Below, piece after piece: positions 1 to 7,424 of a stretch of DNA of 8,819 nucleotides (position 1 is its first letter; the number at the start of each line of letters is the position of its first letter). The stretch spans positions 1 to 8,819 of the forward strand of contig JAFGDA010000036.1 in NCBI GenBank assembly GCA_016932375.1, given 5' to 3'. The position numbers were made by a program, and so were the translations under genes. The notes under the pieces were generated by a model, which made no database searches, was not told where the DNA came from, and saw only the letters and a program-made list of their open reading frames with translations. Origin of the DNA: Actinomycetota bacterium. GTDB taxonomy: Bacteria; Actinomycetota; Humimicrobiia; Humimicrobiales; Humimicrobiaceae.

Positions 1-73
1 AATGGTTTTCAAGAAGGAAGTTCAATCTTAGTTATGGGTAGTCTCCTGTTTTGAAAGCCTGGTAGTATGAAAT

Positions 74-82
74 TGGTATATA
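74..82 (+). promoter_or_regulatory. Candidate extended -10 promoter element upstream of the ABC transporter operon
   Basis: TGGTATATA resembles an extended -10 (TGnTATAAT). A TTGAAA at 51-56 looks like a -35 box, but the 20-base spacer is longer than the usual 17, so the extended -10 would have to carry most of the recognition. It would give a transcript with a leader of roughly 150 bases before the binding-protein gene. It is the best sigma-70-like match I see in the first 238 bases, but the region is AT-rich and such matches arise by chance. Confidence 0.3.
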
Positions 83-183
83 AAGATAATAAAAATAAGT
101 TTATTTAAAATTAATGAGAGGGAGGGAAGATAATAACAGGGACTTTGTATAAAAATATTCAAAACAAAAAGGAAGGTGTGTAA

Positions 184-198
184 ATGGGAAAATGTTAG
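184..198 (+). other. Possible 4-codon leader mini-ORF (Met-Gly-Lys-Cys)
   Basis: An ATG at 184 is preceded by a good Shine-Dalgarno-like tract (AAGGAAGG, about 169-176) and is closed by TAG after four codons, 40 bases before the binding-protein start. Another purine-rich tract, GAGGGAGGGAAG, lies further upstream around 117-128 with no ATG/GTG/TTG at a suitable distance. The mini-ORF could couple ribosome loading to the downstream gene or be chance. A GTG at 176 is in frame with the downstream gene and would extend it by 21 residues, but that would put a non-signal-like segment before the lipoprotein signal peptide. Confidence 0.25.
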
Positions 199-238
199 GT
201 TTTATTTTAATATTATCAGTGAAAGGAAAGGAATAGTT

Positions 239-1573
239 ATGAAAAAGATATTGGTCTTACTATTTGTAGCAATTCTGGTGGTTACAATTGGTGCAGGATG
301 CACAAAAACAGCAGCAGGAGAAACAACTGAGGAAGCTGGAGAAACGACTGAGGCAGCGGAAGAAACAGCTGCCGTTGAAGAAAATCCATCCGGGGAGATT
401 GTATTTACCCATTACTGGTCATCCGGTTCATGGAAGGACTCCTGCGATGCATTTCTTGCAGCTTTCAGTGAGAAATATCCTGACATAAAAGTAACCCGCA
501 ATGATGTTGAAAGTGAATCCTTCAAAACCCAGATAGGAGTTATGCTGGCAGGGGATAACTCACCCGATGTTTTCAGTTATTGGGGAGGAGCAAGAACCCA
601 GTTCTTTGTTGATAAGGGCTTGTGCATGGATATATCTGGTGCCTGGAAAACATTTAACCTGGATAGCCAGTTTGCTCCAACGACAAAGGAAGCTGCAGCA
701 ACTTATAATGGAAAAGAATACGGGGTACCTCTTTCCATGTTCCCGATGTATGTTTATTACAATAAAGAGGTTTTTGACCAGTATGGCCTGGCAGCTCCCA
801 CAACATGGGATGAATTTTTAAGTGTGTGTGACACATTGAAGTCCAATGATGTGATACCAATTGCATTGGGGACAAAGGACAGGTGGCCGGCTTATGTATG
901 GTTTGATGCCATACTTGTAAGAACTGCAGGCCTTGACTTCAGGGAAGGTCTTATGGTTGGCGAGGAAAGTTACACTGATCCTAAAGTATTGAATGCATTT
1001 ACAATATGGGCAGAATTGCTGGAAAAAGGCTATTTTGATTCAAGCCATGCATCTTTAGGTTATGGAGAAGACCTGGCAAAAGTGGCCAGCGGAGAAGCAG
1101 GCATGGTTTATAATGGGACTTTTGCAGTAGGGACACTTACAGTCGATCTTGGCATGGTGGCAGGTGAAACTTTAGATTTCTTCAAATTGCCTGCAATTGA
1201 TACCAGTGTTAATGAAGCAATTCCGGTAAGTTATGATGTTATTGCTGCTTCAGCAAACGCCAAGAATCCTGAATCCGTAAAGTATTTCATGGAATTTGCG
1301 GCATCAGTTGACGCGCAGAAAATATTCAAGGAATATATTCAGTGCCTCAGCCCGAATATCAATCTTTCCGAGGACATGTATTCTGAATTCGAGAAAAAAG
1401 AGATAGCACAGATGGAAGGTGTATCGAATTTCTTCCCATATGATCTTGCAACAGATCCGACTGTAGCAGATGAAGGGTTGACAGCGCTGAGTAACTTCCT
1501 GGCAAATCCTGCAAATATTGAAAGTATACTTGCAGATCTTGAGGCCGCAGCAAGAGAAACATTTGGTGAATAA
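239..1573 (+). CDS. Carbohydrate ABC transporter solute-binding lipoprotein (SBP family 1, CUT1 type)
   Basis: This protein captures the substrate outside the membrane for the two permeases that follow. I start it at ATG 239 (444 residues): GAAAGGAAAGG lies just upstream, and this start places a classic signal peptide at the N-terminus (MKK, then a hydrophobic stretch of residues 4-17, then a lipobox ending in Cys21). The lipobox reads Gly-Ala-Gly-Cys, with Gly at -3 where Leu is usual. Residues 22-52 form a low-complexity Thr/Ala/Glu linker, presumably tethering the domain to the membrane. The mature domain has family-1 binding-protein hallmarks: an HYWSSGSW strand near residue 57, a PDVFSYWGG segment, and a PMYVYYNKEVFDQYGL followed by PTTWDEF. 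Length is normal for the family. The ligand cannot be read from the sequence, though the permease types point to a sugar, oligosaccharide or polyol. Confidence 0.93.
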   Translation: MKKILVLLFVAILVVTIGAGCTKTAAGETTEEAGETTEAAEETAAVEENPSGEIVFTHYWSSGSWKDSCDAFLAAFSEKYPDIKVTRNDVESESFKTQIGVMLAGDNSPDVFSYWGGARTQFFVDKGLCMDISGAWKTFNLDSQFAPTTKEAAATYNGKEYGVPLSMFPMYVYYNKEVFDQYGLAAPTTWDEFLSVCDTLKSNDVIPIALGTKDRWPAYVWFDAILVRTAGLDFREGLMVGEESYTDPKVLNAFTIWAELLEKGYFDSSHASLGYGEDLAKVASGEAGMVYNGTFAVGTLTVDLGMVAGETLDFFKLPAIDTSVNEAIPVSYDVIAASANAKNPESVKYFMEFAASVDAQKIFKEYIQCLSPNINLSEDMYSEFEKKEIAQMEGVSNFFPYDLATDPTVADEGLTALSNFLANPANIESILADLEAAARETFGE

Positions 1574-1628
1574 TCAAAGTGTCCGGTAAATTGTTGTTAG
1601 TTCAGGTTAAACACTCAGGTTGAGTAGA

Positions 1629-1689
1629 TTGGGAGAAGGCAATATCATTGGAACAGGATGGTTTTATTGATTAACTTGCCTTCTCCCAA
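1629..1689 (+). repeat. Perfect 14-bp inverted repeat (intercistronic RNA hairpin)
   Basis: The arm TTGGGAGAAGGCAA (1629-1642) is exactly reverse-complementary to TTGCCTTCTCCCAA (1676-1689), with a 33-base AT-rich loop. It lies in the 211-base gap between the binding-protein gene and the first permease gene. The 3' arm is followed by AAACAGG rather than a T-run, so it does not look like an intrinsic terminator on this strand. In binding-protein transporter operons, hairpins at this position commonly protect the upstream mRNA and raise binding protein over permease levels. That role is inferred here. The remainder of the gap (1574-1628 and 1690-1784) holds nothing else I can identify. Confidence 0.75.
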
Positions 1690-1784
1690 AACAGGTAAAT
1701 AATTATGACTATTATTATTAAAATTTTTATCCAGTTGTATTCAGGTATCAAGATTAATAATATTTATCCAGGAAAATTAATATT

Positions 1785-2690
1785 TTGAAACGAAGAAGAA
1801 TTAATTTAGGCAATATCGGTGAAAAGGTAATTACACCCATTATATTTTTACTTCCATCCCTGTCAGTGTACCTGGTTTTTACTTTTGGAACTTTAATATA
1901 TTCTTTTGTTTTAAGTTTTACCGATTATGATGGCCTATCAAGTCGTTTTAATTTTATAGGACTTGCTAATTATATAAAGTTATTCAAGGATGCGACTTTT
2001 TATATCGCACTTAAAAATAATGTAATCTGGGCTGCGGTTTCATTGATAGTCCCAATGTTTTTAGGATTGTTTCTTGCGGTGCTTGTGGACAGGAAGATAC
2101 GTGGCGAGAACATATTTAAAAGCATTTTTTATCTTCCCCAGACCCTGTCATTTGTAGTTATTGGTGTAATCTGGTCCTGGGTTTATGAGCCTACAAAAGG
2201 CATTATCAATTCAACGCTGTCCGCAATCGGGCTGGATTCCCTCGCGCAGCAATGGATAGGTGATCCAGGGCTGACGATTTATTCACTGGTCCTGACAGGA
2301 GCCTGGCAAATAACAGGTTATACAATGGTATTATATCTTGCCGGCCTCAGGAGTATCAGCCAGGACGTTATAGAAGCATCAAGAATTGATGGTGCAAACA
2401 ACTGGCAGTCATTCTGGTATGTTGTTTATCCTATGTTAAGAAATATAAGGACTGTGGTAATAGCCACAATTATAATAAATTCATTTAAGATTTTTGACCT
2501 TGTTTTTACAATGACACAGGGTGGGCCTGGTGAAGCTTCTAATGTGCTTGCACTGTTTATGTATAAGGAAGCTTTCTGGAAATTCAGGATGTCTTACGGG
2601 ACTGCAATATCAGTAATCCAATTTTTAATTATTTTTATTGTTGTGGCTGTATATTTAAGCAGGACGATAAGACAGGAAGGAGAAGTATAA
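1785..2690 (+). CDS. Carbohydrate ABC transporter permease, MalF/UgpA-like
   Basis: This is one of the two inner-membrane subunits of the importer. The 301-residue protein starts at a TTG codon, with AGGA about 11 bases upstream, and begins with a basic stretch (KRRR) before the first membrane segment around residues 16-40. It contains the binding-protein-dependent transport (BPD_transp_1) domain, with the ATPase-contact EAA loop from about Glu197: EASRIDGANNWQSFWYVVYP. The FTMTQGGPGEASNVL segment near residues 242-256 is typical of MalF/UgpA/LacF-type permeases, which are longer at the N-terminus than MalG types. About six membrane segments are visible. The stop TAA (2688-2690) overlaps the probable start region of the next permease. 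No ATPase gene is nearby, as is common for CUT1 systems that share one ATPase. Confidence 0.93.
   Translation: MKRRRINLGNIGEKVITPIIFLLPSLSVYLVFTFGTLIYSFVLSFTDYDGLSSRFNFIGLANYIKLFKDATFYIALKNNVIWAAVSLIVPMFLGLFLAVLVDRKIRGENIFKSIFYLPQTLSFVVIGVIWSWVYEPTKGIINSTLSAIGLDSLAQQWIGDPGLTIYSLVLTGAWQITGYTMVLYLAGLRSISQDVIEASRIDGANNWQSFWYVVYPMLRNIRTVVIATIIINSFKIFDLVFTMTQGGPGEASNVLALFMYKEAFWKFRMSYGTAISVIQFLIIFIVVAVYLSRTIRQEGEV
2675..2682 (+). promoter_or_regulatory. Strong ribosome binding site with no canonical start codon behind it
   Basis: GGAAGGAG at the 3' end of the first permease gene is a near-ideal Shine-Dalgarno sequence. The reading frame of the second permease is open from here, but the codons at the right distance are ATA (2687) and ATT (2693). 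No ATG, GTG or TTG occurs in that frame until TTG 2762, which has no Shine-Dalgarno of its own. Confidence 0.75.
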
Positions 2691-3550
2691 GAATTAACAG
2701 GCAGGTCATAGATAAGGATAAAATAAATAAAAGTATCGGGCGCATAGTTCTATACTTAACCTTGATTGTGCTTGCATTTATGTTCCTCGTGCCCATTTAC
2801 GGGTCAATAGTGACATCATTTAAATCAATTGAGGAAATACTTACCGAAGGATTCTGGAGCCTGCCCAATCATTTTAGCTTTGAAAGTTATGTTGAAGCAT
2901 GGCAGTTAAAAAATTTTGGGAGATACCTGTTAAATAGTTTTATTATCACAATACCGTCTGTAATTATATCCATACTTGTTGCATCGCTGGCGGCATACCC
3001 CTTATCGAGGATTAAGTTCAAGGGCCAGAATATTATATTTTTCCTGTTTGTTGCCGGATTATTCCTACCCCCGCAGATAAACCTGTTACCTCTTTATAAA
3101 TTCATTAATATGATAGGGCTTTATGATACTTACTGGGCCTTGATTATTGTGCATGTTGCATTTGGCCAGCCCATCTGTGTTTTTATACTGAGAAATTTCT
3201 TTATAAATATCCCGTTTGAAATCCAGGAAGCAGCTAAAATGGATGGCTGCAGTAATTTCAGGATATATTCAAGGATCATAATGCCGCTTGCCAAACCGGT
3301 AATAGCAGTATTGTTAATCTTTCAATTTACATGGGTATGGAATGATTTCTTATGGGGCATGATACTTACCCAGGGTGAGAATGCCAGGCCTGTAACCGTG
3401 GCACTTTTTAATCTGCAGGGAATGTATGTAGTTGAGTGGAATATCCAAACTGCTGGGGCAAACATTACGGCAATACCGACAATTGTTGTTTTCCTGTTAT
3501 TCCAGAGATATTTCATAAAAGGAATAACACTTGGTGCGGTAAAAGGCTAA
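2687..3550 (+). CDS. Carbohydrate ABC transporter permease, MalG/UgpE-like (start codon abnormal)
   Basis: This is the second membrane subunit, pairing with the MalF-like protein. It has the BPD_transp_1 domain with the EAA loop at about residue 181 of the long form (EAAKMDGCSNFRIYSRIIMPLAKP) and the MalG-type C-terminal end (FQRYFIKGITLGAVKG). The first canonical start is TTG 2762 (262 residues), but that cuts into the first membrane helix and removes its basic leader. The frame is open further upstream and encodes a charged segment (RINRQVIDKDKINKSIGR) followed by a complete first helix, behind the strong GGAAGGAG at 2675. I therefore annotate from ATA 2687 (287 residues, normal for the family). 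The site reads ATAA where ATGA would give a standard 4-base stop/start overlap. ATT 2693 is a second possibility, as is initiation at TTG 2762 giving a shortened protein. Confidence 0.85.
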   Translation: MRINRQVIDKDKINKSIGRIVLYLTLIVLAFMFLVPIYGSIVTSFKSIEEILTEGFWSLPNHFSFESYVEAWQLKNFGRYLLNSFIITIPSVIISILVASLAAYPLSRIKFKGQNIIFFLFVAGLFLPPQINLLPLYKFINMIGLYDTYWALIIVHVAFGQPICVFILRNFFINIPFEIQEAAKMDGCSNFRIYSRIIMPLAKPVIAVLLIFQFTWVWNDFLWGMILTQGENARPVTVALFNLQGMYVVEWNIQTAGANITAIPTIVVFLLFQRYFIKGITLGAVKG

Positions 3551-3653
3551 GAAAGATAAGCAGGGATTTTTAAATTATATTGATTTTAACTAAGGGCTTT
3601 CAAGGTAAAAGGTAAATATAAAACTTTTAATGTATGGTTTTAATTGAAAAGCC

Positions 3654-3659
3654 AGGAGG
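3654..3659 (+). promoter_or_regulatory. Shine-Dalgarno AGGAGG that fixes a TTG start at 3668
   Basis: AGGAGG sits 8 bases before TTG 3668. The longer reading frame could begin at TTG 3644, but then this perfect Shine-Dalgarno would be inside the coding region and the 3644 start would have no comparable site. The resulting N-terminus (MKNYSHRERV) also matches the usual URO-D-family beginning more closely. Confidence 0.7.
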
Positions 3660-3667
3660 AGCCAGGA

Positions 3668-4852
3668 TTGAAAAACTATTCTCACAGGGAAAGAGTGATT
3701 ACTGCACTTGATCACAAGGAACCTGACAGGGTCCCGAGGGATCTGGGTGGCAGGGTTTCTTCCATGATGATTAATCCATATAATGCTTTAAAAAAATATC
3801 TTGGCCTGGATGAATGCGGTTATGACACTATTAACGGCGATTATTTCGTGGTTGAGGAATTTGACGAACGTATACTTAAAATCTTTGACATAGATTTCAG
3901 GAGAGTATTCTTAAAAGCAAGTTCCGGATATGAGAAAGTTGTAAGGGAAGACGGTACCTGGCTTGACGATATGGGATTTACAAGAAGATTCAGCGGAATA
4001 TATGGTGAAATGGTAGATCATCCATTAAGAAAAGCTAAAGATCCGGAAGATATTAAGAAATTTAAATTTTTTGATGCCTATGACCCTGCAAGGGTTGAAG
4101 GCCTTAAAGAGAGGGTTGAGTATTTATATAACAAAACTGATTATGCCATTGTTGCGGCCGGAGCAGTGGGGGGACTCCTTGAAACAAGCCACTGGATGAG
4201 GGGTTTTGACCAATTTCCTGTGGATTTAATGGTAGACAAGAAAATGGCCCATGCCCTTCTTGATAAGTTAAATACTTATTATATTGAGTTGATGGACGTT
4301 TTTTTAAATATAATAGGACCTTATACCCAGATGGTAGAAATGGCCGACGATCTTGGAAGCCAGAATAACTTGCTGATATCCCCTCAATTATACAGGGAAA
4401 TGATACTACCGTATTATAAAAAACAGCTCGACTTTATAAAATCAAAAACAAATGCGAAGATATTTCACCACTCATGCGGTTCTGTCGTTAAGGCTGGAGA
4501 CCTGCTTTTAGATGCAGGGGTCGATATCCTGAATTCGCTTCAGCCAAGGGCAGCCGGTATGGATACAACTTTCCTTAAGGACCGATATGGTGACAGGCTC
4601 AGTTTCCACGGAGGAATAGATATACAGGAGGTCTTACCGAGGGGGAACTTAAATGATATAGAAAATGAGGTAAAAAGAAGAATTGCTATTTATGCCCCTA
4701 AAGGGGGATACGTAATATGCGCTGCTCATTGCATCCAGGACGATGTCTCTCCGGAAAATGTTTCCGCTTTATACGAATCTGCAAAAAAATGGGGGTCATA
4801 TCCTTTAAACGATGAATTATTAAGATTAAGGAAGAGTATCCCCCCTGAATGA
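3668..4852 (+). CDS. Uroporphyrinogen decarboxylase family (URO-D/MtaA-like) protein
   Basis: A 394-residue TIM-barrel protein of the URO-D superfamily. The N-terminus (RERVITALDHKEPDRVPRD) is the family signature of non-HemE members. It lacks the RQAGR-type catalytic segment of true heme-pathway HemE. Towards the C-terminal half it has DDLGSQNN, then HHSCGS (His268, Cys270), HGGID, and CAAHCIQDDVSPEN (Cys351, His354, Cys355). A His-x-Cys pair plus a distant Cys is the Zn site used for thiol activation in MtaA/CmuA-type methylcobamide:thiol methyltransferases, so a methyl-transfer role is possible. No corrinoid protein is encoded here, however. Such paralogues often occur beside sugar ABC transporters and most have unknown function. 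The gap before it (3551-3667) is AT-rich and shows no terminator. TTG 3668 is chosen because of its AGGAGG. Confidence 0.85.
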   Translation: MKNYSHRERVITALDHKEPDRVPRDLGGRVSSMMINPYNALKKYLGLDECGYDTINGDYFVVEEFDERILKIFDIDFRRVFLKASSGYEKVVREDGTWLDDMGFTRRFSGIYGEMVDHPLRKAKDPEDIKKFKFFDAYDPARVEGLKERVEYLYNKTDYAIVAAGAVGGLLETSHWMRGFDQFPVDLMVDKKMAHALLDKLNTYYIELMDVFLNIIGPYTQMVEMADDLGSQNNLLISPQLYREMILPYYKKQLDFIKSKTNAKIFHHSCGSVVKAGDLLLDAGVDILNSLQPRAAGMDTTFLKDRYGDRLSFHGGIDIQEVLPRGNLNDIENEVKRRIAIYAPKGGYVICAAHCIQDDVSPENVSALYESAKKWGSYPLNDELLRLRKSIPPE

Positions 4853-4955
4853 TTTCCCTGGTTAGAAGTGAGCTATATTGCGGGGTGGCTTTTAATAAAT
4901 GATTGGCTACAAAAAGTATTTAGAAAAAATGATTGATGATTAGAAGGGTAGAATA

Positions 4956-5942
4956 ATGGAAAATATAAGGTTGGCCATGATCGGCGCAGGGACTCATTCA
5001 ACGAATGCTTTATATCCAAGTCTTAATTTTATTGAGGGTATTGACAGGGTTGCGGTATGTGACATAAAAGAAGGACTGGCAAAAGAAACTGCAGTAAAAT
5101 ACGGATTTTCAAAAAGTTATACTGACTACAGAAGGATGTTTGAAACAGAAAACATCGAGGGTGTGATTATATGTATCAACGCGAAAGAGCATCCTGCCGC
5201 AATTAAAGAAAGTTTAGAGCACGGCATTGATGTATTTGTTGAAAAACCTGCTGCTATTTCCCCTGTAGAATGTAAAGAAATCCTGGAGTTGTCAAGGGAA
5301 ACAGGCAGATTTGTAATGGTGGATCACCAGAAAAGAAGAGCCTCCGCATATTTGAAAATGAAGGAAATCATAAGCAGGAAGGAATTCGGGGATGTCGTAA
5401 TGATTGAAAGCAAGCAACATGGGTATCCATATACTTCACTATTTAACTGCCTGATTGAATTACAGATCCATAATATTGATATACTGAGGGCATTTGGCGG
5501 GGAAGTTAAAAATGTAAATGCTTTTCAAACAAAGATAGCAGCCAACAGGTCTGCAATAACACTTGTTCTCGAATTTGAAAACGGGGTCATCGGGACCACA
5601 CATATCGGGACTGAAGGGAACAGGGGTGTTTATTGTGAGAGGCTGGAACTGGTGGGTTCAAAAGGGCAGGGGGTTTTTGTAGAAAACGTGAGAAAAGTAA
5701 CCCATTATAATGAGAATGACTCTTATACATGGGAGCCTGACTGGATGCCGCATTTGCGGAATGCTTCGTTGATGCTTGATGGGTATCTGGGAAATCTAAT
5801 CCACTTCTTTGATTGTATCAGTAACGGTAAAGAGCCTACTCCCAATATTTATGATGAAATGAAGGCGCTTGAAATTATCTTTGAAACCTGCAGGCAACTG
5901 GGCATCAGTACGGATTGGGACATTGTAATCGGTGAGAAGTAA
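4956..5942 (+). CDS. Gfo/Idh/MocA family NAD(P)-dependent oxidoreductase
   Basis: A soluble dehydrogenase of 328 residues that probably oxidises or reduces a sugar, cyclitol or derivative. The N-terminal Rossmann domain (about 1-120) has the nucleotide loop IGAGTHS at 9-15. The second strand ends in an acidic residue (VAVCD, Asp36), which usually favours NAD over NADP. The family's EKPAA motif is at 96-100, with Lys97 the expected catalytic/cofactor-contacting lysine. DHQKRR (123-128) takes the place of the common NFRR-type segment. The C-terminal domain contains HNIDILRAFGG, with the family His172-x-x-Asp175 pair. ATG 4956 follows AGAAGGG at a good distance. It lies 103 bases after the URO-D-like gene and 26 bases before the FAD oxidase, so it is probably co-transcribed. 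Its substrate is unknown. Confidence 0.92.
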   Translation: MENIRLAMIGAGTHSTNALYPSLNFIEGIDRVAVCDIKEGLAKETAVKYGFSKSYTDYRRMFETENIEGVIICINAKEHPAAIKESLEHGIDVFVEKPAAISPVECKEILELSRETGRFVMVDHQKRRASAYLKMKEIISRKEFGDVVMIESKQHGYPYTSLFNCLIELQIHNIDILRAFGGEVKNVNAFQTKIAANRSAITLVLEFENGVIGTTHIGTEGNRGVYCERLELVGSKGQGVFVENVRKVTHYNENDSYTWEPDWMPHLRNASLMLDGYLGNLIHFFDCISNGKEPTPNIYDEMKALEIIFETCRQLGISTDWDIVIGEK

Positions 5943-5968
5943 ATAAAAGAAATGGAAGGTAAATTATC

Positions 5969-7408
5969 ATGCATGGTTTTTTAAATGACAGGATCCGTAT
6001 AGAGCTGAAAAATATAGTGGGTGAAAAGAACATATATGAATCAGGTTTTGATAAAGACGCATATTCGGTCGATGTATGGAGCGTGTCAAGGAACTGGGTT
6101 GATTCTGGTTTAATAAAGGAGCTGCCGAATTTTGTCGTCCTGCCTGAAAACACGGAACAGGTTTCAAAAATCCTGAAACTGGCCAATATCTATTCAATTC
6201 CAATTACTCCAAGAGGTGCAGGAGCAGGGGGACTTGGCGGGGGCATTCCATTTTTCGGGGGGATTGTCCTGGATATCAAGAAACTGGACAAAATCATGAG
6301 CCTGAGTGCAAAGTCTTTAAATATCAGGGTGCAGGTCGGGATCATGCAGATTGACCTGGAAAAGTATTTAAACAGCAAAGGATACACACTAAACCACCTT
6401 CCGGCTTCTATTTATTGTTCAACGCTGGGAGGCTTTTTATCCACAAGAGGTTCAGGTGTCCTTTCAAGCAAGTATGGAAAAATTGAAGATATGGTACTTA
6501 GCCTGGAAGTGGTTTTACCGACAGGAGAGATAATAAATACGTTACCGGTGCCGAGACATTCAGCAGGGCCAGGCATAGAAAATGTTTTTCTTGGGGCTGA
6601 AGGAACCTTAGGGATCATAACAGGTGCGACCCTGCAAATATATTACCTGCCTGAAGAAAGGTATTTCAGCAGCTTTTTGTTTGATAATCTTCACTTTGCA
6701 CTTGAAGCAAGCAGGGAGGTAATGGTAAACGGGCTGGAGCCAAGTGTTTTAAGAGTATATGATGAAGGTGATACGAGGGATGTGGTAAAAAAGGAACTTG
6801 GTATAAATATTGAAAGCGGTTCATATGTGGTCATCAGCTTTGATGGCTTTAAAGATATTGCATTGGCACAGAAAAGAAGGGCTGAGGAGATTTTCAATGG
6901 ATACAGGGCTAGGGACCTTGGAGCGAAATTCGGTGAAAAATGGTGGGAAAACAGGTATGACCCTTATTATCCACCGCATACACTGGAGTCCAAAAAAGAT
7001 CTATACGGGGTTATAGATACTGTTGCCACCCATGACAACATTGAAAATTTATACCTGTCAATGAAGAGCGAGCTTGAAAGTAAATTCAGCGAATGGGGAA
7101 TTATCTACACTGCCCATTTCTCACATTGGTATAAGTGGGGTGCATCAGTATATCCAAGATTCATTGTCAAAAAGCCTCCGGAAAACTCCCACGACTTTAT
7201 GGAATTAAACAATGCCATCTGGGATTGTGCAGTGGAAGTCATCCTTAAAAATAATGGTGTATTGAGCGAGCATCACGGTATAGGGTTTCAATTATCTCCA
7301 TATATGCGGGCTCAATACAGGGATGGATATAAGGTTCTTGAAAGTTTGAAAAAAGGATTGGATCCTAAAAATATTATGAACCCAACAATATTCGGGTTTG
7401 ATTTATAG
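5969..7408 (+). CDS. FAD-linked oxidase, GlcD/alkyl-DHAP-synthase-like (VAO family)
   Basis: A 479-residue flavoprotein of the vanillyl-alcohol-oxidase/PCMH type, likely a 2-hydroxyacid dehydrogenase subunit that passes electrons to the Fe-S protein encoded next. The FAD-binding domain runs from about 50 to 226: VVLPENTEQVSKIL (56-69), the pyrophosphate loop PRGAGAGGLGGG (81-92), the SSKYGKIEDMVLSLEVVLPTG segment (166-186) and GAEGTLGIITGATLQ (209-223). The C-terminal cap has a WWENRYDPYYPP segment (325-336), SHWYKWGASVY (385-395) and SEHHGIG (433-439), ending in LDPKNIMNP (464-472). The WW..R, SH...GAS and HHGIG features resemble alkyldihydroxyacetonephosphate synthase more than classical GlcD. 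The neighbouring Fe-S gene favours a GlcD-type dehydrogenase. ATG 5969 has GGAAGGT 8 bases upstream. Confidence 0.9.
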   Translation: MHGFLNDRIRIELKNIVGEKNIYESGFDKDAYSVDVWSVSRNWVDSGLIKELPNFVVLPENTEQVSKILKLANIYSIPITPRGAGAGGLGGGIPFFGGIVLDIKKLDKIMSLSAKSLNIRVQVGIMQIDLEKYLNSKGYTLNHLPASIYCSTLGGFLSTRGSGVLSSKYGKIEDMVLSLEVVLPTGEIINTLPVPRHSAGPGIENVFLGAEGTLGIITGATLQIYYLPEERYFSSFLFDNLHFALEASREVMVNGLEPSVLRVYDEGDTRDVVKKELGINIESGSYVVISFDGFKDIALAQKRRAEEIFNGYRARDLGAKFGEKWWENRYDPYYPPHTLESKKDLYGVIDTVATHDNIENLYLSMKSELESKFSEWGIIYTAHFSHWYKWGASVYPRFIVKKPPENSHDFMELNNAIWDCAVEVILKNNGVLSEHHGIGFQLSPYMRAQYRDGYKVLESLKKGLDPKNIMNPTIFGFDL

Positions 7409-7424
7409 AAAGAAGTGGTATTCG

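Noticed and set aside
1..54. Short open stretch at the left edge ending in TGA at 52-54 (…GSSILVMGSLLF), possibly the 3' end of an upstream gene.
   Set aside because: Only 17 codons are visible and no family can be recognised; such a stretch is expected by chance in AT-rich DNA.
1602..1624. Short direct repeat TCAGGTT ... TCAGGTT just upstream of the inverted repeat.
   Set aside because: Seven bases twice is within chance expectation and no operator-like symmetry is evident.
1629..1700. Rho-independent terminator after the binding-protein gene.
   Set aside because: The hairpin arms are perfect but the loop is 33 bases and no T-run follows the 3' arm, so it is listed as an inverted repeat instead.
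3644..3667. TTG 3644 as the start of the URO-D-like gene.
   Set aside because: The AGGAGG at 3654-3659 would lie inside the coding region, and it is ideally spaced for TTG 3668.
4853..4955. Possible regulatory site or promoter between the URO-D-like and Gfo/Idh genes, with two AATGATTG copies.
   Set aside because: The repeat is only 8 bases in AT-rich DNA and there is no convincing -35/-10 pair or hairpin.
5905..6203. Antisense open frames on the - strand across the FAD oxidase start (also around 1359-1577, 6190-6897 and 7550-7822).
   Set aside because: They lie opposite well-supported genes, have no recognisable domains or ribosome sites, and look like reading-frame shadows.
7398..7424. 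TTG 7398 as the start of the Fe-S protein, overlapping the FAD oxidase gene by 11 bases.
   Set aside because: No Shine-Dalgarno precedes it and the extra residues add nothing recognisable; ATG 7425 fits better.
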